Source of the DNA: Anthropogastromicrobium sp963652495
Lineage (GTDB): Bacteria; Bacillota; Clostridia; Lachnospirales; Lachnospiraceae
Direction: 5' to 3'
Length of the DNA stretch: 32,459 nucleotides
Assembly (NCBI GenBank): GCA_963652495.1
Contig: CAVJTU010000032.1
Coordinates: 1 to 32,459 of the forward strand
This document shows, piece by piece, positions 24,334 to 32,448 of the stretch. Both the position numbers and the translations under genes were made by a program. Under the pieces are notes generated by a model that saw only the letters and a program-made list of their open reading frames with translations, was not told the DNA's origin and made no database searches. Position 1 is the first letter of the stretch. The number at the start of each line of letters is the position of its first letter.

Positions 24334-25803
24334 ATGGAAAATCAGTTTCGGCAGTACCCACTTGAGGAGGGAATTTTAAATGCACTTGACGCTCTGGGCT
24401 ACACACAGCCGACCGAGATTCAGGCAGCCGTGATACCAGCGATCCTAGAGGGGCGCGACATCATTGCAAAGTCAAAGACAGGAAGCGGCAAGACAGCCGC
24501 ATTTGCTGTTCCGGTCTGCAACAATATCGGGTGGGAGCAAAATACCGCGCAGGCACTTGTCCTAGAGCCGACAAGAGAGCTTGCCTTTCAGGTAAAGGAT
24601 GAGCTGTATGCGATTGGGCGATTTAAGCGACTGAAAGTGCCTGTGCTCTACGGCGGCTTTCCGATGGAAAAGCAGATTTTGACATTAAAGCAAAAATCTC
24701 ATATCGTAGTAGGTACGCCGGGACGCGTGCTGGATCATTGCAAGCGCGGCACACTTGATCTGTCAAAGGTGCGCTATGTCGTCATCGACGAGGCAGATCT
24801 GATGCTCGACATGGGTTTTATCGAGGATGTCAAAGCTATTTTGATGCATCTTGAGGGAAAACCGGTCTTTATGCTGTTTTCCGCGACGATGGGCGAGCGT
24901 CTTGAGGCTCTTGCCGCAGAGTTTATGCATGCTCCGCTTGAGATCAAGATTGAAAACGACACCGAGACGGCAGACACGATCGAGCAGTTTGGCTATTTTG
25001 TCGATGAAGATGAGAAGAAACTTCCACTTTTTCTTGACATTCTCACGATGGAGAACCCGGACAATGCAATGGTATTCTGCGGTACAAGAGAGATGGTTGA
25101 AGTACTGTACTATCGCCTCAGAAAAGAAGGGATTGCCTGCGGCATGCTGCATGGCATGATCGACCAGAAGGTGCGAACGCGCACGATTGAAGATTTTCGA
25201 GCGCAGGGCTTTCGCATTCTGATCGCAACCGATGTGGCGGCGCGCGGTGTTGATTTTCAAAACATCACGCACGTATTTAACTATGATCTTCCGACAAACA
25301 AGGAAGTCTATGTACACCGCATCGGACGAACAGGACGTGCAGGAGAGAAGGGACGCGCTGTCAGCCTGATTCGCGACGATGAGCGAAAAATGCTTAATTC
25401 CATTGAAAGTTTTATCGGTGTGAAATTAAACATTTTAGAAGCACCAGCGGCAGAGAATGTCGAGTCTGTGCGCAGCACATTTTTAAAACGCCAGCGCCAG
25501 AAACGTCCGCGCAAAAAGAAAAAGCAGGATGTATTCGGCAGTCAGATCATGAATCTGACAATAGGAGGCGGAAAGAAGTCAAAGCTTAGAAGCGGTGACG
25601 TGGTTGGTGCGATCAGCAGCATTGACGGAGTGGACGGGAAGACCGATATCGGTGCGATCGATATCAGGGAAAGCATCACCTATGTCGAGATTTTAAACGG
25701 CAAGGGTGCGCTTGTGCTTGAGGAACTTCCAAAGCGCACAATGAAGGGAAAATATAGAAAAGTTCACCAGACAAGGGAAAGGGTAGGTATTGTAGGAAAA
25801 TGA
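24334..25803 (+). CDS. dbpA: DEAD-box RNA helicase, DbpA-like
   Basis: A 489-residue RNA helicase. The motifs appear in order: Q motif near TQPTEIQAAVIP, motif I SKTGSGKTAAFAV, Ia PTRELAFQ, motif II DEAD, motif III LFSATMGE, then ATDVAARGVDFQ and HRIGRTGRAG. A basic linker (RQRQKRPRKKKKQ) leads to a C-terminal DbpA-type RNA-binding domain (RSGDVVGAISSIDGVDGKTD to TYVEILNGKGALVLEEL). That domain directs the E. coli and Bacillus proteins to a hairpin of 23S rRNA during large-subunit assembly. The ribosome site is modest (AAGGA, 13 bases from the ATG). The stop overlaps the start of the beta-galactosidase gene, so the two are translated together. Confidence 0.93.
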   Translation: MENQFRQYPLEEGILNALDALGYTQPTEIQAAVIPAILEGRDIIAKSKTGSGKTAAFAVPVCNNIGWEQNTAQALVLEPTRELAFQVKDELYAIGRFKRLKVPVLYGGFPMEKQILTLKQKSHIVVGTPGRVLDHCKRGTLDLSKVRYVVIDEADLMLDMGFIEDVKAILMHLEGKPVFMLFSATMGERLEALAAEFMHAPLEIKIENDTETADTIEQFGYFVDEDEKKLPLFLDILTMENPDNAMVFCGTREMVEVLYYRLRKEGIACGMLHGMIDQKVRTRTIEDFRAQGFRILIATDVAARGVDFQNITHVFNYDLPTNKEVYVHRIGRTGRAGEKGRAVSLIRDDERKMLNSIESFIGVKLNILEAPAAENVESVRSTFLKRQRQKRPRKKKKQDVFGSQIMNLTIGGGKKSKLRSGDVVGAISSIDGVDGKTDIGAIDIRESITYVEILNGKGALVLEELPKRTMKGKYRKVHQTRERVGIVGK

Positions 25804-27836
25804 AACATTCAATTGAAATGGAAAAGCTGACACTTGGCGTTTGTTATTATCCGGAACACTGGGATCGCTCGCTGTGGCGTGAAGATTTGCAGCGCATGAA
25901 GCAGTATGGCATTGAAGTGATTCGTATTGCCGAATTTTCATGGATTCTTATGGAACCGGAGGAGGGAAAGTACGATTTTTCCTTCTGGGATGAGTTTTTG
26001 ACGACTGCCGCCGAAGAGAATATAAAAGTAATCTTCTGTACACCGACAGCGACACCGCCGGCATGGCTGTCTGAAAATTATCCAGAGACATTAAATGCCG
26101 ATTGCGATGGCAATTTGATGTATCATGGTATGAGATGCCAGCACAATCTGACTTCACCAAAGTATCTGGAGTTTTGCGAGAAGATTACAAGACGCATGGC
26201 AGAGCATTTTAATCAATACGACTGCATTATTGGATGGCAGCTGGACAATGAAGTAAACTGTGAGGCAAATGAATACTATTCGGAGAGCGACCACGAAGCA
26301 TTCCGTGTATTTTTAAAGGAACGCTTCGGCACGCTCGATAACCTAAATGAAAAGATGGGTACAATTTTCTGGAGTCAGACCTACACCGACTGGAAGCAGA
26401 TTCATCTGGCAAGAAGAAGTCCTGAGGGCATCGGCGTTGCCAATCCGCATATGCAGCTTGAGCAGGTTCGTTTTATCTCTCACAGTGCAGTCCATTATCT
26501 GGCATTGCAGGCTGCAATCATAAGAGAGACAGCTGGAAATCGTTTTATCACGACAAATGGTATTTTTGGAAATCTGGATTATCAAGAACTTTTGGAGTCC
26601 GGTGTGGACTTTGTCATGTATGACAGCTATCCAAACTTTGCCTTCGCAATGGATCGCCCTGACGGCGGCGAGCGCGATTTAAGAGATCGCAATTCCTCCT
26701 TCAATCTGGCAAGAATCAGAGCCATTTCACCGTTATTTGGTATCATGGAGCAGCAGGCAGGACCGGGCGGCTGGAATTTCCGCATTCATCAGGCAAGCCC
26801 AAAGCCGGGTCAGATGCGCCTTTGGACCATGCAGTCCGTTGCGCACGGTGCTGATTTTATAAGCTATTTCCGTTGGAGAACCTGCTCCTTTGGAACAGAG
26901 ATTTATTGGCACGGATTAAATGATTACAGCAATCGCCCAAACCGCCGTCTGGAAGAATTATCTCGTGTAAAGGCAGATTTTGAGGCGATTAAGGACACAG
27001 CCGGTCATCCGTATGAGGCAACCGTCGGTATTCTGTGCGACTATGACAACGAATGGGACGGGCAGAAGGACGTATGGCATGGTCCGCTTCGCAATTTCAG
27101 CACAGACGGGTGGTTCCGTTCCCTCCAGAAAAAGCATATTCCGTTTGATTTTGTGGACTTCAGAGACGAAACAAAACAAAAAGATCTGTCAAAATATGAT
27201 CTTCTTGTCTATCCGCATGCTGCAATTCTCACAAAGGAGCGCGCCGCACACCTTACCGAGTACGTGGAAAACGGCGGAAAGCTCGTTATGGGATGCCGCA
27301 CCGGATATAAAGATATTTACGGACGCTGCCCAATGCAGCCGATGCCGGGCGAGGTAGCGAAGCTTTGCGGAACAACCGTTGAGGATTTCACATTCCTTGC
27401 GCCAGGTGAGCCAATGGAGTATGTAAACTGGAATAAAAAACGCATTCCGGCACCAGTATTCAATGATGTGCTGACAACCGAATTTGGCGGCACGGCAGAG
27501 GGCTTTTTCGAGGGCAATTATTACGATGGAAAGCCAGCACTTGTGACAAAGAAAACTGGAAAAGGAATCGCACTGTACTTTGGCGGCTGCTTTGCCGAAG
27601 AGACAGCAGATGCGTTCTTAGAGGAACTTGGTATAGAGGCACCTGCACCGTGGCTTGACATTCCGGAAGGCTGTGAGCTTGCAAAGCGCGGCAATCACTA
27701 TTTTGTATTAAACTATAAGGCACAAAGCTGTGAGATTACCACACAAAAGGCAGTGAAGGATTTGCTGACAGGAACCACCATTGAAGGCACATATACGCTG
27801 GAACCGTATGGCGTGCTGGTGTTAAAAGAAATCTAA
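25800..27836 (+). CDS. GH42 beta-galactosidase
   Basis: A 678-residue glycosidase of family 42 (clan A barrel). It starts LGVCYYPEHWDRSLWREDL, a family signature. The likely acid/base is Glu151 in GWQLDNEVNCEANEY and the nucleophile Glu317 in GIMEQQAGPGGWN; the barrel is followed by a trimerisation domain (about 395-600) and a small C-terminal beta domain. No signal peptide is seen, so it works on imported galactosides. The ATG overlaps the helicase stop as ATGA, with AGGA upstream; MEKLTL at 25818 is an alternative start. It may act with the importers and GH43/GH36 enzymes upstream, though it is not in the same operon. Confidence 0.95.
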   Translation: MKHSIEMEKLTLGVCYYPEHWDRSLWREDLQRMKQYGIEVIRIAEFSWILMEPEEGKYDFSFWDEFLTTAAEENIKVIFCTPTATPPAWLSENYPETLNADCDGNLMYHGMRCQHNLTSPKYLEFCEKITRRMAEHFNQYDCIIGWQLDNEVNCEANEYYSESDHEAFRVFLKERFGTLDNLNEKMGTIFWSQTYTDWKQIHLARRSPEGIGVANPHMQLEQVRFISHSAVHYLALQAAIIRETAGNRFITTNGIFGNLDYQELLESGVDFVMYDSYPNFAFAMDRPDGGERDLRDRNSSFNLARIRAISPLFGIMEQQAGPGGWNFRIHQASPKPGQMRLWTMQSVAHGADFISYFRWRTCSFGTEIYWHGLNDYSNRPNRRLEELSRVKADFEAIKDTAGHPYEATVGILCDYDNEWDGQKDVWHGPLRNFSTDGWFRSLQKKHIPFDFVDFRDETKQKDLSKYDLLVYPHAAILTKERAAHLTEYVENGGKLVMGCRTGYKDIYGRCPMQPMPGEVAKLCGTTVEDFTFLAPGEPMEYVNWNKKRIPAPVFNDVLTTEFGGTAEGFFEGNYYDGKPALVTKKTGKGIALYFGGCFAEETADAFLEELGIEAPAPWLDIPEGCELAKRGNHYFVLNYKAQSCEITTQKAVKDLLTGTTIEGTYTLEPYGVLVLKEI

Positions 27837-27876
27837 ATGACATCAGGGTCAAAATGCCTTTTGACCCTGGTATCAT
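27837..27876 (-). repeat. Modular intergenic repeat, copy F (40 bp, shortest form)
   Basis: Runs from ATGACATCAGGGTCAAAA to TTTTGACCCTGGTATCAT with only TGCC between the two ends, making one nearly perfect hairpin (CAGGGTCAAAA/TTTTGACCCTG). It begins with the first base after the beta-galactosidase stop codon. Both ends here carry the CAGGG type sequence, unlike the others, which pair CAGGG with TTGGGG or TTGGGGG. Confidence 0.95.
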
Positions 27877-27908
27877 AATATTAATAGAAGAAAAAAAGAG
27901 AATCGTCC

Positions 27909-27934
27909 AAGGCAGCTCTTAAGGCAGCTGCCTT
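27909..27934 (+). other. Direct repeat and palindrome in the aspartokinase leader
   Basis: AAGGCAGCT occurs twice (27909-27917 and 27921-27929), and AAGGCAGCTGCCTT (27921-27934) is a perfect 14-base palindrome. It lies 20 bases before the lysC start codon, just in front of the GGAG ribosome site, and could affect translation. No riboswitch-sized leader is present. Confidence 0.4.
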
Positions 27935-27954
27935 CGGCGGAGAAATGAGCGAAC

Positions 27955-29166
27955 ATGCTGATAGTAAAAAAATTCGGCGGAACTTCAGTTGCCGATAAGG
28001 ACAGAATTTTTAATGTGGCGAAACGCTGCATTCGCGACTACGAAGCCGGAAATGACGTAGTAGTGGTACTTTCCGCGATGGGGAAATATACCGATGAATT
28101 GATTGATAAAGCAAAAGAGATTAATCCAAATCCGCCAAAGAGAGAGATGGATATGCTCTTTACGATAGGAGAGCAGATGTCGGTATCATTAATGGCGATG
28201 GCAATGGCAAAGCTTGGTGTGCGTGCCGTGTCATTAAATGCATTTCAGGTGCCGATGAAAACAACAAGTGCCTATGGAAATGCGCGTTTAAAAAAGATTG
28301 ATACCGAGCGTATACGACGTGAGCTTGATGATCGAAAGATTGTGATTGTGACGGGCTTTCAGGGCGTCAACAAGTACGACGATTATACGACACTTGGACG
28401 CGGAGGCTCCGACACGACAGCCGTTGCACTGGCAGCTGTGCTTCATGCCGATGCCTGTGAGATTTACACCGATGTGGACGGTGTTTATACAGCAGATCCG
28501 AGACTGGTGCCGACCGCAAGAAAGCTTGACGAGATTTCCTATGATGAGATGCTTGATTTGGCAGCACTTGGCGCAGGTGTATTGCACAGCCGAAGCGTTG
28601 AGATGGCAAAGAAATACGGCGTACAGATGGTTGTACGCTCCAGCTTAAATGAGTCAGAAGGAACAATAGTGAAGGGAGTAGTAAAGAGAATGGAAAGAAT
28701 GCTGATCAGCGGTGTGGCACTTGACAGAGAGGCAGATCGTATCTCTGTAATCGGAATTGCAGATGTGCCGGGAAGTGCATTTAAGCTGTTTCATACACTT
28801 GCAAAGAACAATATTAATGTCGATATTATCATCCAGTCAGTTGGCCGTGACGGAACAAAGGATATTTCCTTTACTGTATCACATGAGAACTTAGAGGATG
28901 CCGTCAACCTGTTAAACAGCTGCAAGGAGCAGCTAGGCTTCGATCATGTGGAGTATAACTGCGATGTGGTGAAGCTGTCTGTTGTCGGCTCCGGTATGAT
29001 GTCTCATCCGGGCGTTGCTGCAAAGATGTTTGAGTGTTTGTACAATGAGAACATCAATATCAACATGATCGCAACCTCTGAGATTCGTATCACCGTGCTG
29101 ATTCCAGAGAAGGACGCGCTGCGCGCAATGAATGCGGTACATGATGCGTTTGGACTGGCAGAGTGA
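27955..29166 (+). CDS. lysC: Aspartate kinase
   Basis: A 403-residue enzyme that phosphorylates aspartate, the first step to lysine, threonine, methionine and diaminopimelate. Residues 1-230 are the kinase domain (MLIVKKFGGTSVADKDRI, then GRGGSDTTAVALAA and EIYTDVDGVYTADPR). Two ACT domains follow from about residue 250 (SVIGIADVPGSAFKLFHTLA; KLSVVGSGMMSHPGVAAKMF), which give feedback control by an amino acid. The length fits the single-polypeptide Gram-positive form; an internal start for a beta subunit is possible but not evident. The ribosome site GGAG is 12 bases from the ATG. Flanked by repeat copy F and a strong terminator, it seems to stand alone. The symbol lysC is the usual name; which amino acid inhibits it is unknown. 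Confidence 0.95.
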   Translation: MLIVKKFGGTSVADKDRIFNVAKRCIRDYEAGNDVVVVLSAMGKYTDELIDKAKEINPNPPKREMDMLFTIGEQMSVSLMAMAMAKLGVRAVSLNAFQVPMKTTSAYGNARLKKIDTERIRRELDDRKIVIVTGFQGVNKYDDYTTLGRGGSDTTAVALAAVLHADACEIYTDVDGVYTADPRLVPTARKLDEISYDEMLDLAALGAGVLHSRSVEMAKKYGVQMVVRSSLNESEGTIVKGVVKRMERMLISGVALDREADRISVIGIADVPGSAFKLFHTLAKNNINVDIIIQSVGRDGTKDISFTVSHENLEDAVNLLNSCKEQLGFDHVEYNCDVVKLSVVGSGMMSHPGVAAKMFECLYNENININMIATSEIRITVLIPEKDALRAMNAVHDAFGLAE

Positions 29167-29254
29167 TGCACTGAGACAGGCAGTACATCGGCTAAATGAG
29201 GAATATGTCAGAAATAGCGGAATGGTGAGATAAGCAAAAAATAAAAATGAAGAG

Positions 29255-29301
29255 AAAGATATTGTATTCTTTAGGAGAAAGGGTACAATATCTTTTTTTT
29301 T
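29255..29301 (+). terminator. Intrinsic terminator after aspartokinase
   Basis: AAAGATATTGTA (29255-29266) pairs perfectly with TACAATATCTTT (29284-29295), followed by a run of T. The arms are A/U-rich, so it may work in both directions. Confidence 0.85.
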
Positions 29302-29321
29302 GTTAAAAACGATAAAATGCG

Positions 29322-29350
29322 TTGAATATAATTACGGTTGATGGTAAAAT
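29322..29350 (+). promoter_or_regulatory. Promoter of the cas3 remnant
   Basis: TTGAAT (29322-29327), 17 bases, TAAAAT (29345-29350), with the ATG at 29418. The gene would still be transcribed although it is truncated. Confidence 0.6.
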
Positions 29351-29417
29351 TATACAAACAGAATTGCAAACATAAGAAAAGAGTAAAAATAATATCAAAT
29401 GGTGAAGGGAAACGTAT

Positions 29418-30863
29418 ATGAAAATATATTATGCAAAGTCTGGTACAAAAATTGGAGAAAAGTGGGTGACGAATAAGGAACATTTATCTAAAGTTGCAGA
29501 TTTGGCATATGAATTTGGTTTGGAGATTAAACGACCAGAGGAAGCCAAAGTTGCAGGACTTTTTCATGACACAGGAAAATATGGGAAACGCTTTCAAGGT
29601 GTGCTTTCAGGGATCAATAAGGGAGTAGACCATGCTTTCTCTAGTGCGGCACTATTATATTTGATAAGAGGACTGATGCAAAAAGATTATACTAGCCGTG
29701 TGTGGAGAAAGTATGAAACGATTATTGAAGCAATTCGGGGACATCATGATGGGTTAGTTCCCATAGAAGGAAAACTGGAGCAAGAATTTTATGAGGTCAT
29801 AAAAGATCCTGAAATGGATTGTTGCTCTAGTAAGCAGATTCCTTCTTTGCGAGGATCAGAAGAATTTCGAGAGGCAATAAATGCTTTTAAGAATGATTTT
29901 CCAACATATCATTTGCCAAAGCTTCCTGAAAGAAAGTTTGAGAATCAAGTTGAAAATATGTTAGATACCCGAATGCTATTTTCGTGCTTGGTGGATGCTG
30001 ATTATAGTGTGTCAGCAAGTGATAAAGATCCTGATTATTTAGAAAAAAACAGCAGAGATCAATTAAATGCAGAAAGAGCATTAAAAGTATTATATAAACA
30101 TTGTGAAGAACTTAGAAAAAGCTCGAAAGCGGATTCAAAAATAAACAAAATCCGAAATCAGGTATTTGATAGTTGCGGTGATGCAGGGGAAAAGCAACCG
30201 GGACTTTTTACATTAACGGCACCGACTGGAGTAGGTAAAACGTTGGCAATGCTTCACTTTGCATTACGTCATTGTCAAAAAAACAAAATGAGAAGAATTA
30301 TTATTGTACTCCCATTTTTATCTTTAGCAGAACAGAGCGAAAAGGAATATTGTAAGATTGTTCCAAACATATTGGTAGATCATAGTCAGAAAAATTTACC
30401 CAAGGAAATTAGAGAGTTTGCTTCAAGATGGGATGCGCCGATGATTATTACAACATCTGTTAAGTTTTTTGAGAGCTTGTTTGCAGACAAGCCGGGCGAT
30501 TGCAGAAAACTGCATAGTATTGCAAATAGCGTGGTAGTTTTTGATGAGGCGCAGAGCCTGCCAGCTGAATTAGCGCTGGCAACTGTGAAAGCAGTAAATG
30601 CATTGTGTCAAAAATATAATTGCTCAATGGTATTTTCGACTGCTACACAGCCAAATTTTGACGCGTTGCCAGATACAGAATGGGAACCTGTGGAAATTAT
30701 TCCTCAAAATAAAAAACTTTACGATCAGATGCGTCGTGTTCATGTAGAATGGAGACTTTATAAAAATGGGGAACGATCTAATAATAAGAGAACATCGTTA
30801 GATCAAATGTACAACGTTACAGCGGGGAGCCAAGGTCGCCTCCCTCACGGAGGCGTGAATTGA
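29418..30863 (+). pseudogene. cas3: Truncated Cas3 (HD nuclease and first helicase domain), type I-C-like
   Basis: A 481-residue product, while Cas3 is normally 730-800. The N-terminal HD nuclease is present (His50, Asp51 in LFHDTGKYG; GHHDGL near residue 112). The first helicase domain follows: Walker A PTGVGKT with Lys274, DEAQ box at Asp376 (VVFDEAQSLPAEL), and motif III VFSTATQ. Homology ends near TSLDQM (about residue 465). The second helicase domain, needed for DNA translocation, is missing. The last residues (AGSQGRLPHGGVN) are encoded by upstream filler and a CRISPR repeat, and the stop codon lies in that repeat. No other cas gene follows. The A/T-rich coding style differs from neighbours, as expected for transferred defence DNA. 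It cannot act as Cas3. Confidence 0.9.
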
Positions 30864-30866
30864 AAT
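30835..30866 (+). CRISPR. Single orphan CRISPR repeat, type I-C-like (32 bp)
   Basis: The 32 bases begin GTCGCCTCCC and end GGCGTGAATTGAAAT. Inner arms GCCTCC and GGAGGC form the usual I-C hairpin, and the ending ATTGAAAT gives the crRNA 5' handle. The length, start GTCGC and end fit type I-C repeats. Only one copy exists, so this is not an array; the A/T-rich DNA beyond shows no second repeat. The orientation agrees with cas3 and with an array at the far end of an I-C operon. Confidence 0.82.
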
Positions 30867-30932
30867 AAGACTTGAACTTTGACAACAAACGTTTGCAAAT
30901 AAAAAATGAGAAGGGGAAACTATGAGGACACT

Positions 30933-30964
30933 GAAAAGGCTCCGGTGAATTCTATCATCGGAGC
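30933..30964 (-). terminator. Terminator of the hemolysin III gene
   Basis: GCTCCGGTGA (30939-30948) pairs with TCATCGGAGC (30955-30964), one G-U pair, and on the minus strand the stem is followed by CTTTTC. It lies 14 bases beyond the stop codon of the leftward gene. On the plus strand there is no T-run. Confidence 0.7.
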
Positions 30965-30978
30965 TGGTAAAAAAATAG

Positions 30979-31716
30979 TTAACTAAGCAAGTACACATAC
31001 ATCACAATATAGTGACAGAAACTTCCTGCCATTACAAATAAATGAAAGATTTCATGGCATCCAAAGTTTACATGACGTTTTTCAAAAGAAGAAAGCTTCA
31101 GCGCATAGATTACACCGCCAACTGTGTAGATCAGACCACCGGCGAGGAGCCACAAAAAGCATCCGGTACTCACAGTTGCAATCAGCTGCGGAAATGCAAA
31201 GATGCATGCCCAGCCAAGTGCAATATACAAAACAGAGGAAATCCACTTCGGGCAGTAAACCCAAAAGTATTTAAAGCACATGCCAAGAATGGAAATGCCC
31301 CATACAGCGGCAAGTAAAAGATAACCTGTAATACCGGAAAGAGCAAGTAAGCATACCGGTGTATAGCTTCCGGCAATCAGAACAAAAATCATCATGTGGT
31401 CAAGTTTTTTCAAGGTTTCCTCGTAACGATGTCCCGCTGGAATTGTGTGGTAAGAGGTGCTGGCTGAGTAGAGTGCAACAAGGCTGATGGCATAGATTGC
31501 CATGGCGATGACACTTATCGGATTGTGTGTCTGTGCTGCCTTGATTAAAAGCGGTGCGGATGCGCCGAGAGAAAAGATCGCACCAATAAAATGAGTGATG
31601 GCACTTGCCGGATCTTTAATATAGAGGGTATGGCATCTGCCGGAGTCATTTGCAAAGCTTGTATTCGGGATACGTCCCATTGTGCTGTACAGTGCTGAGG
31701 AAGTGTTCATAATCAT
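30979..31716 (-). CDS. Hemolysin III family (PAQR-type) membrane protein
   Basis: A 245-residue membrane protein with seven hydrophobic segments. The family's conserved histidines and signatures are present: SASTSYHTI in the second segment region, LDHMMIFVLIAGSYTPV, and HEIFHLFVMAGSFCHYIVM at the end. The family (YplQ/HlyIII/TrhA) is related to eukaryotic adiponectin receptors and affects membrane fluidity; haemolysis is only a historical name. The start MIMNTSS at 31716 follows GAAAGGCAGGT; an ATG at 31710 is an equal candidate. The first 40 residues before the membrane part are unusually long. The gene is transcribed alone and converges with the cas3 remnant. Confidence 0.93.
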   Translation of the reverse strand: MIMNTSSALYSTMGRIPNTSFANDSGRCHTLYIKDPASAITHFIGAIFSLGASAPLLIKAAQTHNPISVIAMAIYAISLVALYSASTSYHTIPAGHRYEETLKKLDHMMIFVLIAGSYTPVCLLALSGITGYLLLAAVWGISILGMCFKYFWVYCPKWISSVLYIALGWACIFAFPQLIATVSTGCFLWLLAGGLIYTVGGVIYALKLSSFEKRHVNFGCHEIFHLFVMAGSFCHYIVMYVYLLS

Positions 31717-31945
31717 ACCTGCCTTTCTTGTAACTATTAGGAGCGATGCGAGGAAAAATCGAGGTGCGGATCGGAATAGTTACGAAATTTTATGGAAAAC
31801 ATAGATATAAAATATCTGCACTACTACATGTAGTTTTGAATACTATGTTGTGATATATACATATTATATACGAAAAAAGAAAAAAAGCAAGAGGAAAAAT
31901 AGAATTGCTGAAAAATATTAAACTGGCAATTGGAGGACACAAAGG
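31717..31945. other. Divergent intergenic region with 12-bp palindrome
   Basis: This A/T-rich gap separates two divergent genes. It contains ACTACATGTAGT (31823-31834), a perfect palindrome that might be a regulator site. Several TATA-like stretches (31850-31875) make promoters likely, but I see no hexamer pair with good spacing. Confidence 0.35.
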
Positions 31946-32377
31946 GTGACAAAAGAAATACAAACGGAGGTGATACGTACCACAAAAGAGCAGCGAGAGC
32001 GTTTTTTGTATGCACTTGATAAGGTTGTGGGAAAAGATCATGAGAAAGATGGAATTGGGACACTTTCGGAAAGGACGGTTCATGCAGTTCTAAAATATTA
32101 TTATGAACCGGATTCTGTATATCATGAGATTCCACTTGAAAAAAGTATTGCGGATATCTTTACGGGCGGTGAGGTCATTGAAATTCAGACGCGAGCACTG
32201 TATCGTCTAAAGCCAAAGCTTGAAAAATTTCTGCCGCTGTATCCTGTTACTGTTGTATATCCCATTCCCTATAATAAGTGGGTCTGCTGGATTGATGAGA
32301 CGACGGGCGAGATTACGCAGAAACGAAAATCACCGAAAAAAGGAAATCCCTATCTTGCCTTTAACCTAATCCGCTAG
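31946..32377 (+). CDS. Hypothetical protein, probably truncated at its C-terminus
   Basis: A 143-residue soluble protein with a GTG start; GGAGGA lies eight bases upstream. It is rich in charged residues. The N-terminal half (RTTKEQRERFLYALDKVVGK to VLKYYYEP) looks helical. The second half contains GGEVIEIQTRALYRLKPKLE, VTVVYPIPYNKWVCWIDETTGE and RKSPKKGNPY. I recall uncharacterised Firmicutes proteins with this EIQT...VVYP...W.D pattern that run on well beyond this point, but I cannot name a family or function. The reading frame ends NLIR within the first copy of a 43-base tandem repeat, so the original C-terminus appears to be lost. The Glu-Ile-Gln pattern might suggest a nuclease-like fold, but this is speculation. 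Confidence 0.6.
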   Translation: MTKEIQTEVIRTTKEQRERFLYALDKVVGKDHEKDGIGTLSERTVHAVLKYYYEPDSVYHEIPLEKSIADIFTGGEVIEIQTRALYRLKPKLEKFLPLYPVTVVYPIPYNKWVCWIDETTGEITQKRKSPKKGNPYLAFNLIR

Positions 32378-32448
32378 AAGTCCTCCACCTCTTAGGTGGG
32401 GGATGAACCTAATCCGCTAGAAGTCCTCCACCTCTTAGGTGGGGGATG
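32363..32448 (+). repeat. Tandem 43-bp repeat with hairpin, probable IS200/IS605-type end
   Basis: The unit AACCTAATCCGCTAGAAGTC, CTCCACCTCTTAGGTGGGGG, ATG occurs twice in a row (32363-32405 and 32406-32448). Each unit contains the hairpin CCTCCACCT/AGGTGGGGG with a three-base loop. A GTGGGGG-type hairpin near CTAG resembles the ends of IS200/IS605 elements in clostridia. If so, an IS on the other side of the window edge is likely. No transposase is visible inside the window. Confidence 0.6.

Noticed and set aside
10539..27876. The repeats as portable promoters (their ends contain TTGACC)
   Set aside because: At copies C and F no acceptable -10 lies 16-18 bases from TTGACC. Copy B has only CATACT at 15 bases. 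The evidence is too weak to call promoters.
27837..27955. A lysine riboswitch or T-box leader before aspartokinase
   Set aside because: Only 78 bases lie between repeat copy F and the start codon, and none of the conserved riboswitch or T-box segments is present; only a short palindrome is seen.
23036..29166. One long operon from deoB to lysC
   Set aside because: Repeat copies E and F separate deoB, the helicase-galactosidase pair and lysC. Only the ATGA overlap between helicase and galactosidase supports co-translation, and no shared promoter can be shown.
30835..30979. A CRISPR array
   Set aside because: Only one repeat copy can be found; no second copy follows within 100 bases, so it is an orphan repeat and not an array.
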